From an uncultured Clostridia bacterium (GTDB taxonomy: Bacteria; Bacillota; Clostridia; TANB77; CAG-508): 5,263 nt of DNA. Shown here piece after piece: positions 1-5,263 of the stretch (the first letter of the stretch is position 1; every line of letters begins with the position of its first letter). Both the position numbers and the translations under genes were made by a program. Under the pieces are notes generated by a model. That model was not told the origin of the DNA and did not search any database. It saw nothing but the letters and a program-made list of their open reading frames with translations. The stretch spans positions 1-5,263 of the forward strand of contig CALXAQ010000079.1 in the NCBI GenBank assembly GCA_944386335.1, in the 5' to 3' direction.

Positions 1-1778
1 ACCTAGTAATTACTGAAAAAATGAGAGATAAATCGAAAAAAGGAACTTTGTTTTGGGTGCTAGATAAAACTTTTACCTCTATGGGCGGAAGACTGCTAAG
101 AAGATGGCTAAATGACCCATTAATAGATGTTTTAGAAATTAACCGTCGTTTAGAAGCAGTAAAAGAACTAAAAGACAATGTAATGCTAAGAGGCGATGTA
201 GTAGAGGCATTAAAAAAGGTATATGATATAGAACGTTTAGCAGGCAAAATTTCTTATGGAAGTGCGAATGGAAGAGATTTAATTTCTCTAAAAAATTCTG
301 CCAAACAATTGCCAATGGTAAAAAGTATTTTAAAAGATACAACTTCTGCTATGCTACAAGATTTATATCAAAATCTAGACGAATTAACAGATATTTATGA
401 ATTAATAGAAGAAGCCATTGTAGAAGACCCTCCTATTTCTGTAAAAGAAGGGGGACTAATTAAACTAGGCTATCAAGAAGAAATAGACCACTTAAAAAAA
501 GCGACAACAGAAGGCAAAAATTGGATTATAGAGTTAGAGGCAAAAGAAAGAGAAAAAACAGGAATAAAAGGATTAAAAGTAGGGTTTAACCGTGTATTTG
601 GTTATTATATAGAAGTAACAAAATCTAACCTAGCGCAAGTGCCAGATACCTATATTCGTAAACAAACATTAACTAATGCAGAAAGATATGTAACAGAAGA
701 ATTAAAAAATCTAGAAAATCAAATATTAGGAGCAGAAGAAAAAGTAATTAATTTAGAATATCAGGCTTTTGTGGAAGTAAGGGATGACATAGAAAGTAAA
801 ATAACAAGATTGCAAACCTCAGCAGAAGTAATTTCTGTTTTAGATGTGCTTTGTTCTTTTGCACAAGTAGCAGAAGATAGAGATTACGTACAACCTATTG
901 TAGATAATAGTGGTGTGATTCAAATTAAGGATGGAAGACATCCTGTTATAGAAAAAATGTTGCCAAGTGGTAGCTTTGTACAAAACGACACTTATTTAGA
1001 TGAAGAGGACGATAGACTTTCTATTATTACAGGACCAAATATGGCAGGAAAATCTACTTATATGAGGCAAGTAGCATTAATTACCTTGATGGCACAATGT
1101 GGTAGTTTTGTACCAGCTTCTTATGCCAAAATTGGTGTAGTAGACAAAATTTTTACCAGAGTAGGTGCATCGGATGACTTAAGTATGGGACAAAGTACCT
1201 TTATGGTAGAAATGATGGAAGTAGCTATCATATTAAAAGAAGCAACACCAAAAAGTTTGGTAATATTAGACGAAATAGGAAGAGGAACCTCCACTTATGA
1301 TGGACTCTCCATTGCATGGGCAGTAGCAGAATATATAGCAGATAAAGAAAAATGTGGAGCTAAAACGCTATTTGCCACTCACTATCATGAGTTAACAGAT
1401 TTAGAAAATAAATTAGAAGGCGTAAAAAACTATTCCATTGCGGTAAAAGAAAAGGGGGAAGACATTATCTTCCTAAGAAAAATAGTACCAGGGGGAACAG
1501 ACGAAAGTTATGGGGTACATGTAGCAAAATTGGCAGGAGTGCCACAAGTAGTGACAAAAAGAGCCAATGAAATATTACGTTCGTTAGAGAGAAAAAATAT
1601 TTTAAGTGGAAAAGTAATAGAAAAAGAAAGCAAAAAGGTAGTAGCAGGTCAGCTAGATATGGGAAATTACAAATTAGCAGAAATAGCACAAGAGTTAGAT
1701 AAGGTAGACCTAAACCAATTAACACCAATTGATGCTTTAAATACACTTGTAAAAATGAAAGAAAAAATGGCAAATTAA
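1..1778 (+). CDS. mutS: DNA mismatch repair protein MutS, 5'-truncated by the window edge
   Basis: MutS binds mismatches and small loops in new DNA and uses ATP to recruit the rest of the repair machinery. The frame is open to the window edge (first full codon at base 3), and the ATG at 21 is an internal Met, not the start. The visible 591 residues begin in the lever/core region (SKKGTLFWVLDKT). By comparison with family members of about 850-880 residues, the N-terminal mismatch-binding and connector domains are missing. Counting from the Met at 21, the clamp region includes FGYYIEVTK (193-201). The ATPase has Walker A GPNMAGKST (338-346, Lys344), signature loop DLSMGQSTFM, Walker B LVILDEIGRGTST (Asp417, Glu418) and FATHYHEL (451-458). 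The C-terminus ends with the usual LTPIDALNTL helix. All catalytic motifs are intact. No mutL follows, although that is a common neighbour. Identification is near certain. Confidence 0.97.
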   Translation, partial: LVITEKMRDKSKKGTLFWVLDKTFTSMGGRLLRRWLNDPLIDVLEINRRLEAVKELKDNVMLRGDVVEALKKVYDIERLAGKISYGSANGRDLISLKNSAKQLPMVKSILKDTTSAMLQDLYQNLDELTDIYELIEEAIVEDPPISVKEGGLIKLGYQEEIDHLKKATTEGKNWIIELEAKEREKTGIKGLKVGFNRVFGYYIEVTKSNLAQVPDTYIRKQTLTNAERYVTEELKNLENQILGAEEKVINLEYQAFVEVRDDIESKITRLQTSAEVISVLDVLCSFAQVAEDRDYVQPIVDNSGVIQIKDGRHPVIEKMLPSGSFVQNDTYLDEEDDRLSIITGPNMAGKSTYMRQVALITLMAQCGSFVPASYAKIGVVDKIFTRVGASDDLSMGQSTFMVEMMEVAIILKEATPKSLVILDEIGRGTSTYDGLSIAWAVAEYIADKEKCGAKTLFATHYHELTDLENKLEGVKNYSIAVKEKGEDIIFLRKIVPGGTDESYGVHVAKLAGVPQVVTKRANEILRSLERKNILSGKVIEKESKKVVAGQLDMGNYKLAEIAQELDKVDLNQLTPIDALNTLVKMKEKMAN

Positions 1779-1785
1779 AAAGAAA

Positions 1786-1864
1786 AAAGAGGCTTAATCT
1801 ATAAGTAAATGAGGAGAAATCTCATTTATAGAAATAAAAAGAGCTTCTTTATTTTTGTCTTTTT
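1786..1864 (+). terminator. Two-tier hairpin with T-rich tail after mutS
   Basis: An outer 10-bp stem (AAAGAGGCTT at 1786-1795 with GAGCTTCTTT at 1841-1850, two G-U pairs) encloses an inner stem. The inner stem pairs TAAATGAG (1806-1813) with CTCATTTA (1821-1828), and can extend by three more pairs (1799-1801 with 1829-1831) across a 4-nt bulge. The tail 1851-1864 is T-rich (ATTTTTGTCTTTTT). It starts 8 nt after the mutS stop, so it most likely ends the mutS transcript. It also lies where the terminator of a type III antitoxin would lie, directly upstream of the toxin gene. The pairing is seen in the sequence; termination is inferred. Confidence 0.6.
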
Positions 1865-1917
1865 AGGAAGTTAGAAAAGCATAATTATGTTATTATTATT
1901 TAAGAAAAGAGGAAAAA

Positions 1918-2439
1918 ATGGGTATTAATCTATACAGAGTAAATAAAAGTTATTGTATGTATTTACATGAATTTGATAGAAGAGTACCAGAGATGGGAGA
2001 AGAAAAAGAAACAAGACCATTTATTGGTATTTTACTATGTGTGAATGGAAAAAATTTTTTTGCACCATTAACCTCGCCCAAACAAAAACATCTTCATATG
2101 AAAGAAACGCAGGATTTTTTGAAAATATATGAAGGAAAATTAGGAGGAATTAATCTAAATAATATGATTCCTATTCCTAGAAGGTTTTTAGAAAAAATTT
2201 ATTTAGAGCAAATAGAAAACAATCAGTATGCCCATATGCTAGCTATGCAATTAGAATGGCTGCAAAGAAATAAAGTAAGAATTACGAATAAAGCAAGAAA
2301 TTTATATTTTTTGATTACACAAACAAAAGTAGAGGAAAGTTTAAAAAATAGATGTTGTAATTTTAAATTATTAGAAGAGAAGTGTGACGAGTATATGCGT
2401 ATGCATTATATTGCGGAAGAAGAAATTTTATATATTTAG
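1918..2439 (+). CDS. toxN: ToxN/AbiQ-family type III toxin, endoribonuclease
   Basis: The family consists of sequence-specific endoribonucleases that cut mRNA and are held inactive by a repeated RNA antitoxin (ToxI), often giving phage defence by abortive infection. The protein is cytoplasmic with no signal peptide or membrane segment. It is 173 residues long; ToxN proteins are typically about 170. Recognisable blocks in family order are YLHEFDRRVP (15-24), RPFIGILLCVNGKNFFAPLTSPKQKH (33-58), GGINLNNMIPIP (76-87), MLAMQLEWLQRNKVRITNKARNLYFL (107-132) and CCNFKLLEEKCDEY (146-159). The TSPK block falls at 52-55; from memory this matches the active-site residues of Pectobacterium ToxN. The ATG at 1918 has a good ribosome site (AGAGG at 1908-1912, 5-nt spacer). 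No residue seems lost, so the enzyme may be active. No tandem-repeat antitoxin lies upstream, which is unusual. I recognise the family by motif pattern. The symbol toxN names the family, and subfamily (ToxN, CptN or TenpN type) is not resolved. Confidence 0.88.
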   Translation: MGINLYRVNKSYCMYLHEFDRRVPEMGEEKETRPFIGILLCVNGKNFFAPLTSPKQKHLHMKETQDFLKIYEGKLGGINLNNMIPIPRRFLEKIYLEQIENNQYAHMLAMQLEWLQRNKVRITNKARNLYFLITQTKVEESLKNRCCNFKLLEEKCDEYMRMHYIAEEEILYI

Positions 2440-2450
2440 GCATAAAATTA

Positions 2451-2479
2451 TTTATTTTTTAAAAGTATTTGTATATAAT
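2451..2479 (+). promoter_or_regulatory. Putative promoter between the toxin gene and the 31-nt repeats
   Basis: A perfect TATAAT lies at 2474-2479. At 17-nt spacing upstream is only a weak -35 match, TTTATT at 2451-2456, inside a very AT-rich stretch. A start near 2486 would put the hairpin repeats at the very 5' end of the RNA and give ligA a leader of roughly 95 nt. No other credible promoter is seen for ligA. The -10 element is seen; its activity is inferred. Confidence 0.45.
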
Positions 2480-2487
2480 ACTGCTAG

Positions 2488-2549
2488 TGTCTCAGAAATG
2501 TCAGGGATAAGTGAGACATGTCCCAGAAATGTCAGGGATAAGTGGGACA
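2488..2549 (+). repeat. Two adjacent 31-nt direct repeats, each a hairpin, with compensatory change
   Basis: Copy 1 is 2488-2518 and copy 2 is 2519-2549, with no spacer. Each has a 7-bp perfect stem and a 17-nt loop identical in both copies (2495-2511 and 2526-2542). The stems are TGTCTCA/TGAGACA and TGTCCCA/TGGGACA. The only two differences between copies are T to C in the left arm and A to G in the right arm, which turn a T-A pair into C-G. This suggests selection on the paired structure. The position after a TATAAT box and next to a ToxN-family gene makes an RNA antitoxin possible, although known ones lie upstream of the toxin. A TGT...ACA unit containing further TGTC motifs also resembles a transposase-binding insertion-sequence end or a small non-autonomous element. 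The repeat itself is certain; its role is not. Confidence 0.85.
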
Positions 2550-2580
2550 CGTGAGTCAGAGAAAGGAAGGATAAAAAACT

Positions 2581-4578
2581 ATGGAGATTACAGAAGCAAA
2601 ACAAAAGATAAAAGACTTAAGAGAAAAATTAGAATATTATGCGAAAAAATATTATGATGAAGATAATCCAGAAATAACAGATTATGAGTACGATATGTTA
2701 ATGAATCAATTAAAGGCTTTAGAAAAGGAATTTCCAGAATTAATAGATAAAGATTCCCTAACACAAAAAGTGGGAGGTCATGTAAAAGAAGGTTTTAAAG
2801 AAGTAATACACGAAGTCCCTTTGCAAAGTTTGCAAGATGTTTTTTCTTTGGAAGAAGTGCAAGAATTTAATGAGAAAATGAGAAAACAAGCCATAGAAGA
2901 AGGAGAAGAAGTAAACTATGTAGTAGAAACAAAAATAGATGGATTATCTGTTAGCTTGGAATATGTAGATGGTATATTCGTAAGAGGAGCAACCAGAGGA
3001 AATGGACTAATTGGAGAGGATGTAACGGACAATTTAAGAACTGTAAAAACTATACCCAAAGTATTAAAGGAAAAAGTAACCATAACGGTACGTGGAGAGG
3101 TTTTTATTGGAACAGAAGAATTTGAAAAACTAAATGAGGAAAGAGAAGTATTAGGTCAACCTCTATTTGCTAATGCTAGAAATGCAGCGGCAGGTTCTCT
3201 TCGTCAATTAGATAGTAAAATAACGGCACAAAGACCTTTGGATATTTTCATTTTTAATGTGCAAAAATGGGACAATAATCCTTACAATTCTCACTATGAA
3301 CAATTAAAATACTTAGAGACATTGGGCTTCCATGTAAATCCCGTTAAAATTCCTTGCAAAACCTATGAAGAAGTAGTAAAAGCCATTCAAAAAATAGGAG
3401 ATGACAGAGAAAAATTAAGCTTTGGAATAGATGGAGCGGTTATAAAAATAGATAGTCTAAGTTATAGAGAAAAATTAGGAACTACTTATAAAGTACCACG
3501 TTGGGCAATTGCCTATAAATATCCACCAGAAGCAAAAGAAACCATTTTAAAAGATATTATTTGCCAAGTAGGAAGAACAGGTGTTATCACACCAATGGCA
3601 ATATTAGAACCTGTAAAAGTAGCAGGATCTACCATTTCTAAGACTACGCTTCATAACGAAGATTTTATTAAGGAAAAAGATTTAAAAATAGGAGATACGG
3701 TTGTTGTTCAAAAACAAGGAGATGTGATTCCAGAAATTATCAAAGTAGTAAAAGAAAAAAGAACTGGTAAAGAAAAAGAATTTACTATGCCTACTGTCTG
3801 CCCAGTTTGTGGAGCACCAGCAGTAAGAGAAGATGGCGAAGCAGCTACTAGATGTATAGGAATAGAATGTCCTGCACAAACTTTAAGGAGTATTGTCCAT
3901 TTTGTATCAAAAGAAGCAATGGATATAGAGGGATTAGGATATAAAATTATAGAGCAATTAATTGATAAAGGATTTGTAAAAAATATAGCAGATATTTATA
4001 CATTAACATTAGAACAAATTGCTTCTTTAAAGAAGAATGGGAAAAAATTTGCTAGCAATTTAATAGAGGCAATAGAAAAAAGTAAAACACAAGACTTATT
4101 TCATCTAATTAATGCATTAGGAATAAAGCAAGTAGGTATTAAAGCAGCAAAAGTACTGGCAAAATATTATAAAACAATGGATCATTTAGCAAATGCTAAT
4201 ATAGAAGATTTGCAAAACATAGATGATGTAGGAGAAATTACAGCAAAAAATATAGAAGAATTTTTTGCACAAGAACAGACAAAAGATTTATTAGAAAAGC
4301 TAAAGCAAAGTGGCGTTAATATGGAAGCATATATAGAAGAAAATGTAGACAACCGCTTTGCGGGAAAAGTATTTGTTTTAACAGGAACTCTTAGTAAATA
4401 TGCACGAAAAGAAGCCAGTGATTTAATAGAAAAATATGGCGGAAAAACTTCTTCTTCTGTATCGAAAAAAACAGATTATGTATTAGCAGGAGAAGATGCA
4501 GGCTCTAAACTAACAAAGGCACAGTCTTTAGGAGTTACTATCCTTTCAGAAGAGGAATTTGAAAAAATGTTACAATAG
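2581..4578 (+). CDS. ligA: NAD+-dependent DNA ligase LigA
   Basis: LigA seals 5'-phosphate/3'-hydroxyl nicks in replication and repair, using NAD+ to form a ligase-AMP intermediate. At 665 residues it is full length for the family. Domain Ia (about 1-70, with YYDEDNPEITDYEYD) binds the NMN half of NAD+. The adenylation domain carries the nucleophile Lys118 in KIDG, then RGATRGNGLIGEDVT, TVRGEVFI, NARNAAAGSLRQLD, GIDGAVIKID and WAIAYKYPPE. An OB fold follows, then a four-Cys zinc site (C407, C410, C425, C430), helix-hairpin-helix repeats (about 445-580) and a C-terminal BRCT domain (about 593-665, FAGKVFVLTGTL). The start at 2581 is supported by AAGGAAGG at 2563-2570, 10 nt upstream, and by the family N-terminus. 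The gene lies on the same strand as mutS and the toxin gene, 141 nt after the latter, and its leader contains the hairpin repeats. Nothing in the protein is abnormal. Confidence 0.98.
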   Translation: MEITEAKQKIKDLREKLEYYAKKYYDEDNPEITDYEYDMLMNQLKALEKEFPELIDKDSLTQKVGGHVKEGFKEVIHEVPLQSLQDVFSLEEVQEFNEKMRKQAIEEGEEVNYVVETKIDGLSVSLEYVDGIFVRGATRGNGLIGEDVTDNLRTVKTIPKVLKEKVTITVRGEVFIGTEEFEKLNEEREVLGQPLFANARNAAAGSLRQLDSKITAQRPLDIFIFNVQKWDNNPYNSHYEQLKYLETLGFHVNPVKIPCKTYEEVVKAIQKIGDDREKLSFGIDGAVIKIDSLSYREKLGTTYKVPRWAIAYKYPPEAKETILKDIICQVGRTGVITPMAILEPVKVAGSTISKTTLHNEDFIKEKDLKIGDTVVVQKQGDVIPEIIKVVKEKRTGKEKEFTMPTVCPVCGAPAVREDGEAATRCIGIECPAQTLRSIVHFVSKEAMDIEGLGYKIIEQLIDKGFVKNIADIYTLTLEQIASLKKNGKKFASNLIEAIEKSKTQDLFHLINALGIKQVGIKAAKVLAKYYKTMDHLANANIEDLQNIDDVGEITAKNIEEFFAQEQTKDLLEKLKQSGVNMEAYIEENVDNRFAGKVFVLTGTLSKYARKEASDLIEKYGGKTSSSVSKKTDYVLAGEDAGSKLTKAQSLGVTILSEEEFEKMLQ

Positions 4579-4587
4579 TGGTATAAT
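4559..4587 (+). promoter_or_regulatory. Near-consensus extended -10 promoter overlapping the end of ligA
   Basis: TTGAAA (4559-4564, five of six matches to the -35 consensus) is followed by exactly 17 nt and TATAAT (4582-4587). The -10 is preceded by TG and one base (TGGTATAAT), the extended -10 form. Transcription would begin near 4594, just past the ligA stop at 4578, and run toward the 78-residue gene with a leader of about 150 nt. This is the best vegetative-type promoter in the window. Activity is inferred from sequence only. Confidence 0.7.
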
Positions 4588-4594
4588 AGAGTAG

Positions 4595-4734
4595 ATTTTA
4601 GAATTTAAAGAAACTTTAGCAACAACAGAAGAGATAAAAAGAAAAATAGAAATGGTAGTTCAAAATCAAAAAAAGAAGAAAAGAGAGAAGAAAAAGAACC
4701 ACCAGAATTATTAGGGACAGATATCATTTACTAG
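4595..4734 (+). pseudogene. Frameshifted remnant of a small ORF (or leader ORF) of unknown function
   Basis: One frame, open from 4595, reads LEFKETLATTEEIKRKIEM and continues VVQNQ. At an A7 run (4668-4674) the frame one base back takes over: KKEEKREEKEPPELLGTD followed by IIY and TAG at 4732-4734. Joined by one base, this gives about 45 plausible, charged, coiled-coil-like residues. The stop falls right at the ribosome site of the next gene, as in a translated operon. The first frame has no ATG, GTG or TTG start until an internal ATG at 4652, and no ribosome site is visible, so a decayed or 5'-truncated gene is the simplest reading. The A AAA AAG heptamer (4669-4675) is in frame for -1 slippage, so programmed frameshifting or a sequencing error is also possible. 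I do not recognise the family. Confidence 0.3.
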
Positions 4735-4743
4735 GGAGGAAAA

Positions 4744-4980
4744 ATGGAAAGAACATATACATTTGCACAATTTGAAAAAGAATTAGATGAAGGATATCAG
4801 ATGTACTATACATATGTACGAAACCGATATATGTTGTTTAAAACTAATAAAAACTGTTATACACAGAAATTACTTAGTAAACATGATAAAAATCCACAGC
4901 CAGTAATGTCTATGCTTACACATAAAAGAATAGAAGAGATGTTCCCATTTATGGAAGATATTGAGTATGTCGTAAATTAG
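4744..4980 (+). CDS. Small hypothetical protein, 78 residues
   Basis: I do not recognise a characterised family. The protein is rich in Tyr, Phe and Met. It has an acidic amphipathic start (TYTFAQFEKELDEGYQ), a likely beta hairpin in the middle (MYYTYVRNRYMLFKTNKNCYTQKLL) and a helical C-terminal part (THKRIEEMFPFMEDIEY). The TFxxFxxxLxxGxxxxxTYxxxxY pattern resembles small uncharacterised proteins of low-GC Firmicutes, but this is an impression from memory. There is no signal peptide, membrane helix or metal-binding cluster. The start is supported by a strong ribosome site, AGGGAGG at 4733-4739, four bases before the ATG. It is probably transcribed from the promoter overlapping the end of ligA. 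No clear U-tailed terminator follows on this strand. It is very likely a real gene, with function unknown. Confidence 0.8.
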   Translation: MERTYTFAQFEKELDEGYQMYYTYVRNRYMLFKTNKNCYTQKLLSKHDKNPQPVMSMLTHKRIEEMFPFMEDIEYVVN

Positions 4981-5046
4981 TATGTAGTAGATACTTTCTC
5001 TATTAGATCTTAATTCTGATATTATCTTAGATTGGTTCCATAATAT

Positions 5047-5074
5047 TAGTTGGGGTAAGATAAAACTCCAACTA
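5047..5074 (+). other. Stem-loop between the small gene and the tRNA terminator
   Basis: TAGTTGGGG (5047-5055) pairs with CTCCAACTA (5066-5074) over nine pairs, one of them G-U, around a 10-nt loop. The G-U pair is better tolerated in plus-strand RNA than its A-C counterpart on the other strand, which suggests it works in the transcript of the 78-residue gene. No T run follows, so it is not a standard intrinsic terminator. It may protect the 3' end of that mRNA. Confidence 0.4.
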
Positions 5075-5086
5075 TTGACATTGAGC

Positions 5087-5132
5087 AAAAAAAGAACACC
5101 ACATTGAGATTTCTTTTTATTCTCAGTGGTGT
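5087..5132 (-). terminator. Intrinsic terminator of the tRNA-Gly gene
   Basis: Read on the minus strand, ACACCACTGAGA (5132 to 5121) pairs with TCTCAATGTGGTGT (5109 to 5096). This gives 12 pairs with a 2-nt bulge and an 11-nt loop. The stem is followed by TTCTTTTTTT (5096 to 5087). It begins seven bases after the encoded CCA of the tRNA. On the plus strand the stem has no T run after it, so it acts mainly on the tRNA transcript. Confidence 0.88.
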
Positions 5133-5139
5133 ACAGCTT

Positions 5140-5213
<74 letters not shown>

Positions 5214-5241
5214 AAATGTAATTCTGTTTGGAACGATTTTT

Positions 5242-5247
5242 ATTATA
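5242..5247 (-). promoter_or_regulatory. Putative -10 element for the tRNA-Gly gene
   Basis: The minus strand reads TATAAT at 5247 to 5242, putting transcription start near 5235, about 22 nt before the mature tRNA 5' end. The matching -35 element would lie just beyond the window edge, so the promoter cannot be fully judged. The tRNA may instead be part of a longer tRNA transcript. Confidence 0.45.
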
Positions 5248-5263
5248 CAAATTTTTTTATACT

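Noticed and set aside
21..23. ATG at 21 as the true start of mutS
   Set aside because: The frame is open upstream with MutS-like residues (LVITEK), there is no ribosome site, and the residues after it lie mid-protein in the family.
139..342. Minus-strand reading frame opposite mutS
   Set aside because: It is an antisense shadow of the MutS core domain and ends in a Leu run from repeated antisense codons.
1465..1773. Minus-strand reading frame opposite the end of mutS
   Set aside because: It is the low-complexity Leu/Phe-rich antisense of a purine-rich gene, with no ribosome site, and lies under a well-conserved coding region.
1784..1843. Direct repeat AAAAAGAG (1784 and 1836) as a hidden toxI array
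   Set aside because: The match is short and arises from the two arms of the hairpin; the sequences diverge right after it.
2440..2470. Terminator directly after the toxin gene
   Set aside because: Only AT-only pairing (ATAAA with TTTAT) is possible; there is no GC-containing stem.
2488..2549. CRISPR array
   Set aside because: The two repeat units abut with no spacers, and no cas genes are present.
3682..3879. Minus-strand reading frame opposite ligA
   Set aside because: It lies antisense to the OB-fold and zinc-finger coding region; its Phe/Ser-rich composition is an artefact of Lys/Glu codons on the other strand.

Overview
The window is AT-rich, with strong Shine-Dalgarno sites, heavy use of AGA, ATA and TTA codons, and a tRNA gene with an encoded CCA end. 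This points to a low-GC Firmicute, most likely of the class Clostridia. That is inference from style and protein resemblance, since no species marker is present.

Layout: (1) Bases 1-1778 hold the 3' two thirds of mutS, cut by the window edge. (2) Bases 1779-1917 hold a two-tier hairpin with a T-rich tail, probably the mutS terminator. (3) Bases 1918-2439 encode a 173-residue ToxN/AbiQ-family endoribonuclease, the toxin of type III toxin-antitoxin systems. (4) Bases 2440-2580 hold a TATAAT promoter element followed by two exactly adjacent 31-nt hairpin repeats. (5) Bases 2581-4578 encode a complete NAD+-dependent DNA ligase, LigA. (6) Bases 4579-4743 start with a near-consensus promoter that overlaps the end of ligA, followed by what looks like the frameshifted remnant of a small ORF. 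(7) Bases 4744-4980 encode an uncharacterised 78-residue protein. (8) Bases 4981-5139 hold a stem-loop and the terminator of the convergent tRNA-Gly(TCC), which lies on the minus strand at 5140-5213.

MutS (mismatch recognition) and LigA (nick sealing) both serve DNA repair and replication. The toxin gene sits between them on the same strand.

The most interesting point is the toxin's missing partner. Type III toxins are normally preceded by a tandem-repeat RNA antitoxin (toxI) and a terminator. No tandem array lies upstream of this toxin. The only tandem repeats in the window lie directly downstream of it, just after a promoter. The two copies differ at only two bases, and those two changes preserve one base pair of the stem. 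They could be a displaced antitoxin, a mobile-element end, or a structured leader of ligA. The sequence alone does not decide between these.
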